Source: Pardosa pseudoannulata
Taxonomy: Eukaryota > Arthropoda > Arachnida > Araneae > Lycosidae
Direction of reading: 5' to 3'
Assembly: GCA_032207245.1 (NCBI GenBank)
Contig: CM063507.1
Location: forward strand, 88,537,667-88,601,666
DNA length: 64,000 nt
This document shows positions 1 to 12,800 of this stretch, piece by piece; the first letter of the stretch is position 1; every line of letters begins with the position of its first letter. Both the position numbers and the translations under genes were made by a program. The notes under the pieces were generated by a model. The model was not told the DNA's origin. It was given only the letters and a program-made list of their open reading frames with translations, and did no database searches.

Positions 1-1126
1 AATAAGGAAATAAATGGACACTCAAGTAGAGGAACAAGTCTTATTTTTTATCGTGACAACATATTTACTAGCCACAAAACTATAAAAAATACGAACTAAG
101 TATAATTTTGTTATAGCAATAATTGGATGAAATTGTTAACGCATATATAAACATGTTAACTGTCACTTAACCATTTTGTAACAGTACTATCGATAATTTC
201 CCAGTAATAAAGCTGTAAATGTGTTCGAAGTAAAGTATTGACAAATACGCGAAATAAATAATCACGTTGTTTACAAAATAACACCAGTTGTATTAAATGT
301 GTTTTCAGAATGCACAAAAAACGAAATCCACTTGTGTTTTTAAAACACAGAGAAAAATGACGCATATTTCAGTCTGCTTTAAAAACATATGTACGGCCAA
401 AGAACAGGTATTGAAATGGTCAGTCTCGAATACAGAAAATCAAAACAAATTAAGAGACTTAAGCAACATACATCTTTGAAGCAGTTCGATGACGTCTGAA
501 CAAATATCACACATTTCCAAAGTGAATAAACGAACATTGGGGAATATATTCACATTAAGGAGATTGATATTTCAAAATGGATCATTAACTTTAAAAATAA
601 AATTATGTTCAAGCAAATATTAAATGCTGACAGAGTTCAACGCCATTATGCCGCTTTAAACACGCGGTTGATGCCACGGCATAGATTCATAAATATCAAG
701 AAGAACTTTTCAGGTTGATTTATTATCCATGATATAAAAAAATTAATGACTGCCAGAAAAAAATGTTTTACAAATTCAACAAGTTATTTACAGTTTTTTA
801 CAGATAACAAGTTCTTTTAAATATTTGTTCGCTTTATGATTTAATTGGATGGGATATCTAATCATACTGTTCATGTCGAAATACGAAACTAGTCGTTAAA
901 ATTCAATCTTTATAAGTTATTCTTTATAAGTTGTGGAGTCTCCAAAAATAGGTAATGACTTAATATTAAAAGATAAGGGGAGGTTTAGAGATACACTACA
1001 AGTTATAATATTTCATCTTTTGTGTATGTGTACTTCCAAAAAATTTATTTCGAAACGGTCGAAATTTTACGACGATCGGGTGCATTCAGCCGGCCATTTT
1101 TCCATCACTAATCGCTGAGCCATCGC
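1..1126. other. AT-rich sequence with no recognised feature
   Basis: I see no gene, RNA or recognisable transposon terminus here. The open frames are short, low in complexity and without any motif I know. The right edge abuts the long-inverted-repeat element that begins near 1127. Confidence 0.5.
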
Positions 1127-1345
1127 TGACTTTGTTTTGGTTTATCGTACGAAGTTTCATCTTTGTCAACAATTTTTAAATAAGTAGTAATGAATTTTAA
1201 CTTTTATCGTTACTTCAAGTGTTTTTTCATTAATAATATCATAAAAATGATACAAGTTTACATATTTTAAGAACTCTTGTTCACATTTTTAATGTGAAGT
1301 TTTAAAGATTTTTATGATGAACTTTTCTCCCAAAGGAGGCTCACA

Positions 1346-1698
1346 ATAAGGCAATTTGTCTCAACGTCACGAACTACTATAATGCCCTTCCCATTCATTT
1401 TCATGTTTACAACAGCCAATAGGCCGAACGATGGCCGAATGGTAGAGTGCTGCTCTTCGGAACCGGAGTTCGTGGGTTCGAATCCCGCTGCTGGCATGGA
1501 TGTTTGTAGCCGTTCGGAATCGGCTTTAAACTGTAGGTCCCGGTCTCATTAGCCCTCGTGTGCAAAACAGTAGACCGTAGTGCTCCAAACCAAACCAAAC
1601 CAAACAACAGCCAATAGACAAACAATAAACTGCCCTTTCGTTTGAAACTAAAGCCAGAATTGGGATAATTTGAGAATTTGCCCTACCGCGTGAAATCG

Positions 1699-1704
<6 letters not shown>
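1346..1704 (-). repeat. Short TIR element (MITE), interrupted by a SINE
   Basis: It starts ATAAGGCAATTT and ends, read on the other strand, ATAAGGCGATTT, giving 12-bp imperfect TIRs. Without the SINE it is about 165 bp. A second copy lies inverted at 3766-3929. The empty copy runs straight through the sequence that is split here by the SINE, which shows that the SINE arrived later. No coding capacity. The superfamily is not certain; the flanks allow a TA target. Confidence 0.75.
1423..1603 (+). mobile_element. tRNA-derived SINE, full length, with 14-bp target duplication
   Basis: The head is tRNA-like: an A-box-like stretch (TGGCCGAATGG) and a perfect B box (GGTTCGAATCC). The body follows (CCGTTCGGAATCGGC, TAGGTCCCGGTCTCATTAG), with a tail of repeated CCAAA units. 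The direct repeat ACAACAGCCAATAG flanks it at 1409-1422 and 1604-1617. It is the same family as the copies at 11532, 16473, 18815 and 29014. It is a retroposed element and not a working tRNA gene: no acceptor stem can be closed and the transcript unit runs on into the body. Confidence 0.93.

Positions 1705-1757
<53 letters not shown>
1702..1757. repeat. (TA)n microsatellite
   Basis: About 28 uninterrupted TA units abut the right end of the short MITE. Confidence 0.95.
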
Positions 1758-1758
<1 letters not shown>

Positions 1759-1929
1759 TTCAAAATACATTAAAAGGTTCTTGAAATTTGTAAATTTATA
1801 ACATTTTTACAAAATTATCAATGCAAAAACACTTAAAGTAACGATAAAAGTTTAAATTCATTACTACGTACTAAAAAATTGTTGACAACGATGAAACTTC
1901 ATATGACAGAACCAAAAGAAACGAGTCTT

Positions 1930-3764
1930 CTACAATAACGCAGAGTGGCGGATCATCATCGGTGAGTTATGGCAACTCTACTAAGGGTATGGTTGTTATA
2001 TCTTACTCTGTTTTAGATACGACAGTAAATGTTCACCATTTTGTCCATTCATTAACTTATTTCTATCTAAATAATCTCTGTAAAAATGAATCACAACCAA
2101 AACAGATCTTTCAACTCATCAACTTTATTTTAAATTCTTACAAAAAACAGTACTATCATTTTCATTTCCTGTTGCCAACAAATTTTAAAAATAACTGGGA
2201 AAAAATGACAATAAAAAATTGATATGAACAATTCTATACTTAACACTCTGTATTATTATTATTATTATGGAGTTTAGAAAAACATATGTATCTATAAAAT
2301 TCATATGCTGATATGTTACTCAGACAGATGTGTTTGTTTATATAGTAAATGAATCAAGTACTGTAATTTCACACGTATAGTTCGCGGGCTATCTGTGTTT
2401 AAAAAGCAAATTTCTTCAGCCGCGGACTATCTGCTGGTTATTCATTGCTTAAATTTTCAAAATCAATTGAAGGCGTAAAAAAAAGCACGTCGGTGAACGG
2501 CGAATGACCAAACAAAAGCACGACTCACGGGATGCCAAGAAAACAAAGTATCGTATTGGTAATAAACCTTGAAAAAAAAAAACCCTTAAAGCAGAACGAA
2601 TCAGTAGTAGCCAGTAGCTCAATCTTAAATTGTGTCCTGGAGTACGGGAAAATATCGATAGTCACTATTGACAGCTCCAATTGACAACACCGAGTGGATG
2701 GGTTCTAGATCGAAGGTTAAAGGTTGAAGGTCATTTGACCAAGAGGATCAGAGTGTTTTGTGTTTTCAAAGTTTTGATTTGCGGTAATATTTGTCATTCA
2801 TTATATCTTTAAAACATCGTCGCAGCTTTATTGCTGATTTCAAGCTGAAAGTAATTCAGAAGGTCGACGAGAAGGTAGTAAGAAATATAGTTATTTAGAA
2901 GCTTATAATTTTCTATCAAAGAATATCCAAGAATTCTCTTTTACTATTTACTAAGTGAAATAATCATTCAGTATTACTATACATTTTTAGAGGAATAGTA
3001 AATTTTTTTAGAGATTATTTTTTAGAGGAATAGTAAAATTTAAACTTATATTTTTTGATCGAAAAATGTAAGTTTCAAAATTATTATATTGAATAACATT
3101 TCTTCAGAACAATGTTTTTATTTTAAAAAATCAAGCTGTTTACTGCTCATTATAGACAGCTTGAGGTATAAAGTTTGTAATGGCAAAAAATGATTTTAAA
3201 AACTTAAAATAATAATAATAAAAAAAAGATAATACAAAAATAGTCAGTTAAAAATAAAAATTAATTTAAAAAACTATTAATGTAAATAAAATATTAAAAA
3301 TGAAATAAAATAAATTATAAAATATTAAAATATAAAAATAAATAATAATATTAATAAATATAAATATTAAAATATAATAATCTTATTAAAATATGATAAA
3401 ATATTAGAAATATTAATTCTTCTTAAGCTCATTTCTTAGCAAAAATTAATTTTATAAACTCAAAATGACAAAAACTAACAAAAATTAAAATAAGAATGTA
3501 AAATTCAAGTAACAAAAAATAAAAAGGAGAAAATAAGAAAATTAACTTAAAATATTGTGAAAAATGTAAATAAAATAATACAAAAACTGCCCAAGATTCT
3601 ACAAAATTACTTGGATAGTTTTAGTTAACATATTAATGAATAGATGGCGCCAGTGAATCAAGCAATTTCCCCCTGGAACTGTAGCACCGAGATCGGCTGT
3701 CCCGATCCACTGGCGAAAAAGTTACCTTGCAAGCGCATGAGCAACGTGCACTTCTTAATTCCTC
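1930..3764. other. AT-rich non-coding stretch
   Basis: No gene recognised. About 3190-3570 is very A-rich low-complexity sequence made mostly of TAAAATATTAAAA-like strings. A 19-base string (TTTTTAGAGGAATAGTAAA) occurs twice at about 2984 and 3021. A less biased patch at about 3640-3760 has no recognisable motif. Confidence 0.5.
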
Positions 3765-3765
3765 T

Positions 3766-3929
3766 ATAAGGCGATTTCACGCAGTAGAGCAAATTCTCAA
3801 ATTATGACAATCCTGGCTTTAGTTTCAAACGGAAGGGCAGTTTATTGTTTGTCTATTGGCTGTTATAAACATGAAAATGAATGTGAAGGGCATTATAGTA
3901 GTTCGTGACGTTGAGACAAATTGCCTTAT
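3766..3929 (+). repeat. Short TIR element (MITE), uninterrupted copy
   Basis: This is the inverted, intact partner of the copy at 1346-1704. It starts ATAAGGCGATTT and ends AAATTGCCTTAT, with TA on both outer sides. At about 164 bp it is far too short to encode a transposase. It supplies the empty site that dates the SINE insertion in the other copy. Confidence 0.78.
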
Positions 3930-3930
3930 A

Positions 3931-5338
3931 GAGACATAAAGGGAATGGTCGTTGCACGTTTGGGGAAACTGAAAGCAGTGCAATGAGGAATTTTCACAAG
4001 TGCTGAATGGAATAACTTAATATTATTCTGATAATTACAGACTCGTTATTTCCAAAAATTTTTCAAAAATGTAAAAAAATGTATCTATCATTTTTAAAAT
4101 TAATTTTAAAGTTAAGAGAAAACCACGTGACTTGAAAATGCTCCGCTTGATTGGTTGTGACGTCACAGTTCCTGATATTCAATGCTGACATTTTTGTTAG
4201 CAAGTGCTTTTTATTTACGGACTGTGCTTTGCTCGTACTTTAAATTTTCTAATCTTCAATAATTATTTCTACTCCGACATTTATGATAATCTTATCAATC
4301 TCGATAATATATATATATATATATCTACATTTGTTTACAATGTCTCTCTTACACAGAACAGTCCGACAATCTTTTGAAAATTTACAGCATATTAGTGTTT
4401 TCGTTTTTGGGAATAAATCGAATTTAATGGGAAAGGAAAAAAAAGGAATCAAAACCTAAAAATATCTAAAATAATTTTTCATATTTTTCAGTTTATCTTA
4501 ATTTACTGAATATATAAGTGTTCTTTTAATTCTAACCACAGCTATTCTGTTTGTAGACAATGGCAACACGTCAAACATATTTATATTTATGCACACATAC
4601 ACATTTGTTGTTGCAGTAACACGTTTTATATATAGAGATAGAAGTAATGTTTAAATGAACATGTATATTTTTTTTAATCGGAAGTTATGTGTGAATGTTA
4701 TTTTGATCTAATAAAATAAAAAATATCTGAAAAGTATTTTAATAATGTTGGAAATATTATATTAAAAAGCATTCTTGGATCAAAACACTTAGATTATGTA
4801 TTAAAACCTCCATCATGTATGATTATAAAGATCACCATTGTAAACATCCCCATTTATTACCTTTCCTAAAAGTTTACTTTTTTTTAGTATGCAAAATACA
4901 AATTATTTCATGTTTACAAAAAGATTTATCTCACGAATTATTTTTAATTAAAACAATCATGGCTATCTTGCATTAAAGTTTCTTTATTAAATAATTAAAA
5001 ATAATGAGAAATGATTAAAGAAATTTTGTACAGTTATTTTAGCATAAATTGATAAGTACATAAACAGTATGGCCCGTGCACTTTTGATTCAATGTTAATT
5101 TTAAGAGTCGTATAGGCTTCACGAATAACTTGGACCCAGAAATCTAAACAAACAAGAAATGTGCGAGGAAAAAGAGTAAACATACATTTGCATAATTTAT
5201 GTAAATAGAACCTGTTTTTGATGAAAATATTCATGCATAAATTTCAGAAAAATGAATACCCAGATTTTATTTTTTTGTGCTGAAATATGAAATTGATATT
5301 GTGCGTTTGTACTTTAAATATATAGTCACTCTACTATT
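3931..5338. other. AT-rich non-coding stretch
   Basis: Nothing recognised apart from a short TA run at about 4307-4324. Open frames here are short and AT-driven. Confidence 0.5.
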
Positions 5339-5681
5339 TACAGGGTTCCCACTCTTTTTCCAGAACAAAAATTAAGGACTTTCTAAGGACCAAAGTAACT
5401 TTTTATAAGGACCTACTTGAAATACACGACATAACGACATAAACCCTATTTCCTAAGGACCATATTATAGTGATTATGAACCAGACAAGGCCTGTTCAAT
5501 AAATGCCCTACCATATTTCAGAACTAAGTTTTTAAAAATACCTAAAAATCATAAGATAAAACTATTTGACAAAAACACTTTGAAAAATGTACATCTAAAG
5601 TTTTTTGAGTGATCAAATTAAAAATTGATTGTGAATAAAATATAATATTGTAAACAGTACTTTCTGAGGGTTTAAAAATGA

Positions 5682-5766
<85 letters not shown>

Positions 5767-5876
5767 TGATTATACTCGACATTGCCTGGGAAAGAGGAAA
5801 GTTTCAGACTTTTCTATTACATTCAATGCAAAGAAAATTAAACTTCCATAAATAACTGAAATGTCTACAACATGTC
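5339..5876 (+). mobile_element. 5-bp-TSD TIR family, 3'-truncated copy
   Basis: It begins CAGGGTTCCCACTC and continues with the AAGGAC-rich subterminal block found in at least seven other places in the window. The homology includes the central (TA)n/(TG)n run and the following block (TGCCTGGGAAAGAGG), then stops near 5876 before the expected right end. No transposase is encoded. Confidence 0.8.
5685..5761. repeat. (TA)n(TG)n microsatellite inside a TIR element
   Basis: A TA run changes into a TG run. It sits at the same internal place as the TA runs in the sister copies near 34014, 51634 and 59426. Confidence 0.95.
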
Positions 5877-6323
5877 CCCAACTTATCTGATGTAAATTTG
5901 TTCTTGTATCCTTTAACTTTCAAAATAAAAGTCCTATAGTTACTTGCAATTTTTTAAAATGGGATTTAGAGCCCACCAACCACTGGGGATAAAGGAAAGT
6001 TAACTGACTGATGCTTCCGCGATTATTTAAAGAGAACCGAGGCACATATTCAAATAAATATCAAGGTCAGATCTCCCTAAAGATGCTCAGAAATTTTCTA
6101 GATTATTATAGTAAACAATACAGCTATCACTGATTAGCTGTATTCGACTTTCGTGAGATTGATCAGAAGTTACTGACAAAACAGTGAAAATGGCGATTAA
6201 GGTCTGATAAGATTTGAGATAAAAAATTAAAAACACAGAAAAAAGGCTGGATTTTTATTTTCGAAAAAGGATTATGCTATGGCAATCACAGATTTAACCG
6301 TAAAAATGATAGGGTTTCATTTT

Positions 6324-6329
6324 TTTATT
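6324..6329 (-). promoter_or_regulatory. Possible P450 polyadenylation signal
   Basis: AATAAA on the minus strand, about 290 bases beyond the P450 stop codon. In such AT-rich sequence this hexamer is expected often by chance, so the call is weak. Confidence 0.25.
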
Positions 6330-6620
6330 ATTACTTAGTTATTTTTACAGTGAACTGCCAAATGATGCGAACACTAATTTCAGGAATTACACCCCGCACA
6401 AACGGACACTTTGACAGTCAGTGATGCAGAATTATAAAATACATTACAATACATTGAAACCGTAGGAAAGCTTACAGTTACAACAGGTTCACAGAATACA
6501 TAAAAAGGATGAACAATAAATAACATTTCGAATCATTTCGCGATCGTCGTAACAATTTACGAAAAAGGGAATTGTCCACTGAAGACATGAAAGTGATATC
6601 CATGAGTACTGTAAGAGTCC

Positions 6621-6811
6621 TCATGTATCCGATCGCTCTCGCTGTTTGAAGCACAAGGGTTGAGGAGCAAGATGGGCAACCAGACCGTTCACGATGTCGA
6701 ATTCGGGCTCCTTCCCGGGAGGGGTGCTGATTTCGAACCTCTTGATGATCTCAGAGAAGTAAGTCAGAATTTCCATCCACGCAATGGTTTCTCCGGGGCA
6801 GTTCCTCCGAC
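6621..6811 (-). CDS. P450 exon 8: haem-binding loop and C-terminus
   Basis: Completes FSIGRRNCPGE with ligand Cys446, then the L-helix (TIAWMEILTYFSEIIKRFEI) and a short tail ending KQRERSDT before TGA. The acceptor is TTTAAACAG. Confidence 0.95.
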
Positions 6812-9800
6812 CTGTTTAAAGGAAATCAACAACTATGTTGCTACATCTGTCCTCAAAACAAAATGTATTTAAAACAAAAAAAAAGGACCAAATTTGTGCT
6901 ATAACATTTCTATTACATTTTAAGTACCGCCTTCTTTGTAACTCGAAGAAATGTGTACTCCCAAAGTCAGACCTTCGTAAGTCACCAAGAAAAACACCCA
7001 ACTATGAAACTAAACACGAAATTCTTAAGTCTAAAAAACACTCGGTACAAAATCTAAAGTGGTTTATACCACTTTAGATTTTGTACCGAGTGTTTTTATC
7101 TAAAAAGCAGAGACGATGGCATCTCTCCCCTTCAGATACAGATGTCGTCGTTGTTGTTATTTTTCATGCCACTTGGACAAATCAAGCACGAGAGCCGGCT
7201 GGCTACTCGATTTAAGGCTAAGAGGTGCGCTTTTCGTTATAATGAACACCTTTAATGTAAAAGAACGACTTTGCTCAAGTGGGTACTCGCAATTTTGAAG
7301 CAGAAGACCCCTAGACTTGGCCTGCCACCCCCAGAGGTATTGATTAAGAGAACATGGAGAACATTGTGACCACGAACCTATTTTACGTGCCCCAGTCACC
7401 TTTAACGAACACGATGGATCTCGTGTCGGTTCGGGTTCCTGACCCTCAACCTCTCAGTTGCGAGATCGTTGCCTTTGCAAACTGAGCCTACCATCAGATA
7501 CTGAAGAGGACGATTTTAAGGGCAGCCATGGTAGAGTTGTCTTCATTGACTGCTGATGCCTTGAGCCCACTTTCCCCCATCCACTTCATAATAGCTTCCA
7601 TTTTGTCGTGGCTTTCGTTCTAAGCTCGTTCACACGAATTACCTCATTGCTGACCACCTTGTCCTGGCCACTTTCCTGAAACCTGCTGACGCGATCAAAA
7701 TATGTCGGTATAGTTGTCACTGAAAAGACAGTGAGACAGAGTCAGGTTCGTTGCTTCTCTTGACGTATTCATTCCCTCCGTACAAACTATTAATGTTAAG
7801 GTACATTTAAAGTAATTACTGTGTATAACTGATTACTGTGTATCTACCCAGTGATGATGTCAATCAGCAATCACTAAACGAGTTGACTGATCCTTCCTCT
7901 TCAAAGCTCTATGGGTCTGGAGGAACAACGCCCACACTTGCAAAAATAAAGCAAAACTCACGGAGAAAGGGAAAAAAAACATTGAAGTACCACGGGGTCG
8001 CGAAGCCCCCAAGTTATCCTAACCGCCTGAGGTTCAGCAAACAGACTGGGTTACCGTTCATTCTTGGTTGCAAAAATAATGTTGTGTTGGCCTAGTGTTT
8101 GAGAAAGAAGAAATTAAGACTCAAACAAATATGTCTTGATTAAATGAATTTATACAAATAAATAAATGCCTAAGGAATACAACTGTAATCAACTTATCAA
8201 TTGCAGATATCGAAGACTGCTCTCGAGTCGGCGCCGGCACCAAAAACAATAGGGCGTTGATTTTTCTCAAAAGGTCTATCCCGCAAGCCGCGGATGCAAG
8301 CAGCGTTCACCTTCCTCTCTCCTCTGGTCACAACCTTGTTCTCTAAAGAAATCAGACTGCCTAGAGGAGAAAAAACAGGGGTCCACTCCCGAACGGCGGG
8401 GGGTCAGAATTCCCCAAACCAACGAACCCTTTATGGGTTGGGAGAAGACCGAAGTTTCTTTCTAGTTCAAACCGGTCCCGTTCTGGTATGTCTGACGATG
8501 ACTCACGGGAAGAGGTATAAAGAGCTGAACCGAATGTAACTTATCGTTACAGTTATCGTTATAAAGTGAAGGGGTGGTTCCCCGGCCTTACCAATCGAAA
8601 AGGGGGCGTAACTTTCGGGAAACTTGAGCAGCGTCGTCTCTCCGTTGAGCAGGAAGCGCTCTGGCCGGAACACTTCCGGTTCGTCCCAGTACTTGGGGTC
8701 GTTGTGAAGGGCCCACAGGTTGGCGACGATCTCTGCGCCCTTCGGAATGGTGTAGCCCTGGATGCTGAAGTCTTGATTGGCACTGGAGAATAAAAAGCAA
8801 AGGCAGAGTGAATAGTCAAGTCCTTAAAGTGTCTTTTCCACAGCTACCGCTCGGTGTAAACAAACAGTTAAAAAATTTCATACAAAAAATCATTCATTTT
8901 ATTACATCTTAAATTACAAAATTTAATTATATGGAAGTTACTCCATCTCCTTGACCTTTAGATATCAATAAACTCCGTAGTATTTACCGAGATAGGAAAT
9001 ATATTGTGTTTTTATTCTGATATATTAAACAAAGAAGTCTGGGCCAAAAATGACTTAGTGGTACAGGGGTAGGAATCCCGGATCGATCTTGGCAGGCATA
9101 TACCAGAAAACGTATAGGATAAATCTATGAGTTTGGTATCCCGCCAGGAGACTGGCAGGTTTGAGAAAAGTACGGAATCTGGAGCAAAAAATCTCTTTCC
9201 TTGGGTGATCAAGATCAAGGACATTATCTACTGGCATCACAAACGTCTTACACCCGTCAGCTCGCTGCACAGTATGGAATTGTAGAAGTCTAGATTGTTG
9301 TACTCGTCTGAATGGTAGGTAAGAGAGCTTTAGAGAAATGGTTGAAGAGCAATAAATATTGAAAGAAGACGTGAGAGCTCACCTCCTGGTGGTGCTAAGT
9401 GGGACGATGCTGGAGAACCTCTGTCCTTCCATGAGGACGGCGAAGGTGTATGGAATTTTGTGTCTCTCGTCGTACCTGGCCGTGCCCTCCATGGCCAGCA
9501 CCTGCGTCAGTTCCTTGTAGACCCTCTGCTGGACATCTTTGTGCTCTGCCATCAGACGGAACAGCCATCCCAGCGAACTGAAGATGGTGTCGCTGGCAGC
9601 CAGGAACAGGATGTTCACGTTGCCTTCCAGCATCGACTCTGGTGGACAAACATACATACAAAAATGATACCCAACGGTATTGACTGCACTTACTTTTACT
9701 CTAAAAACGATGAAAAAAGAATTGGTTTCGTCTCGAAAATTTATCCTTTCACGGATATAAGCTTCAATTCTATGTTGAAAAACAGCTGAAACATGGCTGT

Positions 9801-12800
9801 ACTTGTTGTCAATAAATATGTTCGTGAAAGTGTGAGTTCTTTTTTTCTTTTAAATAGGGAAACTAACTTTCTGGATGAGCCTCGAATTATCATGATCTTG
9901 CATCTTAGCTGTTCTTTTGGTTTACAGTCGCCTAGGTCAGGTTGTATTTTTTTTTTTTTTTTTTTTTTTGTTCTTATCATTTTCTGGGATTTAGTTATGG
10001 TGGGTGAAGCTATTTCGGTTCTTACTATTTTTGAAACTGTTAAAAAGTATCAGGATATTCTAAATCAAACAAGATGTTTTGATTTGGAACATTTTTCTTT
10101 TGTTCTCATTTTCTGGGATTTAGTAATTTAATTACGGCGGGTGTAGTTTTTTCGGTTCTTACTATTTTTGAAATTGTTAAAAAATATAGGGATATTCTTA
10201 GGTGTGAGGTGGGTTTTGCATTTCATTCTAAACTCCCAAGTGTGTGGGAACAACGGTATTCCGAATCTGAGTTTTTTTTCTTTTTTTGGCAAAAAAGAAT
10301 TATTTCAAAGTTTTTTAAGGGAGGTAGGAGTGTTGAAGAATGTTTGGCGCTACGCTTTACAATTTTCATCTGTTATTAAATTTATTTTACATTTTTTTTA
10401 TTACAGTGGGGGTTGAGGGGGGCAGGAAACCCCTCACATGTTAGATTTTTTATAATATTAGTGTTTATTAAAATGCTGTATATTGTGTTTATTCTTTAAA
10501 TATAATAAATATTACTAATCTGTTATTTTTTAAATAACGTAAAAATTATAATTATTATGCTAATTTCATTTTAATAATTAGTTTTATTAATGTTGTGCTT
10601 ATGCCATGTGACGGCCACAATGTTTCAAAACACGCGCTTTTCTGTTGGTCGCCAAAAAAATATGGCGGACGGAACCGGCGTCTATAATGCATCTGTTCCA
10701 AAACCAGCTATCTCGACCTGGACCTATAACACAGGAGTCTCCAACTTCTTTAAGCAACTAAAATATCTAAAGCTTTACTTTTAATTGAACTAAGCGAATC
10801 CTTTCGTACTTGTGCCACTGTCATACTTGACGAATTTTAGGCTCATTAGAAAAGTGCAGTTGTGCCTGGAGTCCTTACAAGGTGGAAACCAGATTATCAT
10901 GGGAAAATTGCGTTTGGCAAATTAGCAGAGGTAAAACATTCATTTTCAAGTGAATCAAGAAATACTTGCCAGAAAAATAATGCTGGATTTTGCCGGAAGT
11001 TGTCGTTAAATTCGAAATCTTTCCAAGGTAAGTATTGATGAAGTCATTCACATCTCGGAATTCAGGTGTTTTGTGACGAGCGATTTCACCCCTGTTTGGC
11101 AGAGAAATGGAAACAAACTTATTTATTTATTTAAAAAAAGTTCTGTCAGCATCCAGATTTAATTTATAACTTTCTTCTTATTCTAAACGAGAGATATTTC
11201 CAATACTGTATGCGATTATCCCAATATTTTCGTGTTTGCACGCTGGAGGATTAATATTAAGCTCAATACGAGTTGATTCTTAAATGAAATCAATATACCA
11301 ATAAAATGATGAAAACGAAATAAAAATATAAGTCATAACAAAAGGTATCACAAAACGAGGATTTGGTGGGAAAGATCTTTTCAGATTACTTCCGGGTTGA
11401 AGATACGTTTGAATTCCAGATGTGGACGAAAACAAAACTGCTTCTACTTTACATTTAATCATAAAGATGAGTTTCAGAACACATCTTTATGCAGATTTCA
11501 TTTTTATAAGAATGCAGCACAAAATTCTTGGGCCGAACGATGGTCGAATGGTTAGGGTGCTGACCTTCGGAACCAGAGTTCATGGGTTCGAATCCCAATA
11601 TGGCATGGATGTTCGTAGCCGTTCGGAATCGGCTTTAAGCAGTAGGTCCCGGTCTTATTAGCCCTCGTGTAGCAAAAAGTAGACCGTAGCACTCTAAAAC
11701 CAAACCAAACCAAACCAAAATTCTTGGAAGAATCACTTTAGAAGAATCGGAACTTTCACTGAAACAAAAGCACACAATTCTTGGTGGAGATTAATTAACT
11801 GGAAGCTGTAAAAATCGCTGGAGAACACACACGTTTTCCCATTGTATTAGGGCAACACATGTCGAGATAAATCGATGCTTTAACAGAAAGAATTTTACCA
11901 TTTCCCAGGAAGGGAAAAACAGGACATGTGTCTGTTTGACACTTTTCCATACCTTCAAAATTTCACGTTAGGTGCCACTGTAGAAGGACGAGACTCATTG
12001 ATTCGAAAGGCCGTTGTTAAATAATAAGTATAGTTTCAGGAACCATTTTATATTCGTTGGTTACGTTCCAACACAGTAGAAAGAAACACATTGCAAGACA
12101 CAGCACAAGAACAACATCATAGACAAGCATACACAAAGTTAAGTGGCACCATGGGAAAACTAGACGGCTCTCGTTGTGCCACCTATCATAAAAAGAGAGG
12201 GCAGCAATTGTACCCACTACAATAGGCGACTAGAAACCAAAAGAACAGCTAAGATGCCAATTTCTGGAATAGTGCTGACGTCAGAAATCACGCGCACCCA
12301 TGGGGTGCAAGAAGACATTAGACTGCCATACCCCACCACAAAAGTCAGGGCAAACACACCAACCCACTCAGCGCCCCATAAAACCGCCAAAAATTCGCCA
12401 AATTTGGCGAAAAAAAACACGGCATCTATAATGCGTCTGTACCCTCCAGAACATTGTGTGCAAGAACAAATCAAGCCAAGAAGAATAAATGAAGGAAGAC
12501 TTTGAGCTTACTTTATAAATTCGCAAAATCCGTTAATGATGTTGGCCGCCCGGTCGTAACCCGCGATCTTAAAGAGCGTGAAATACTTTCTGAGCCACGG
12601 CATCACAGACGTGGCGTTCGAAGGACCCATGTAGGTGAAAGACACGTCCGAAAAGTCGACAGACAGTTGCACTTTGTCCGGCTCATCTTCTCTTTTCAGC
12701 CGTCGACCAATCAGGAAGGAGATGATGTTGGACGAGATAGAAGAACTCAACGAATGGGAAATGTCGATCGGTTGACCACGAGACTTCTCGATTTCCTTCA

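Larger units (their letters stand above)
1127..1925. repeat. Fold-back element with long terminal inverted repeats
   Basis: About 165 bases at 1127-1290 match the reverse complement of about 1757-1925 at roughly 80 percent by eye, with only small gaps. Shared blocks include GAAGTTTCATC, GTCAACAATTTTT, GTAGTAATGAATTT and CTTTTATCGTTACTT. The arms enclose a short MITE, a SINE inside that MITE and a (TA)n run, so the order of arrival was fold-back element, MITE, SINE. No coding sequence is visible. The outer ends are approximate because no clear target duplication was found. Confidence 0.7.

Noticed and set aside
1423..1500. tRNA gene candidates at the SINE heads (also at 11532, 16580, 29110)
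   Set aside because: B boxes are perfect or nearly so, but no acceptor stem closes, the sequences are followed by a shared SINE body and tail, and target duplications surround the whole unit.
7838..8095. Plus-strand frame of 85 codons starting MYLPSDD
   Set aside because: No recognised domain, lies in a P450 intron on the opposite strand, and shows no splice or promoter support.
7100..8540. Less AT-rich block as a sign of transferred DNA
   Set aside because: It lies wholly inside a P450 intron with intact exons on both sides and has no bacterial-type genes; old repeat sequence is simpler.
8559..8819. Other open frames over P450 exon 7
   Set aside because: Out of frame with the conserved FRPERF region; composition-driven.
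9460..9789. Plus-strand open frame of 109 codons
   Set aside because: It is the antisense shadow of P450 exon 6 and runs on into intron sequence.
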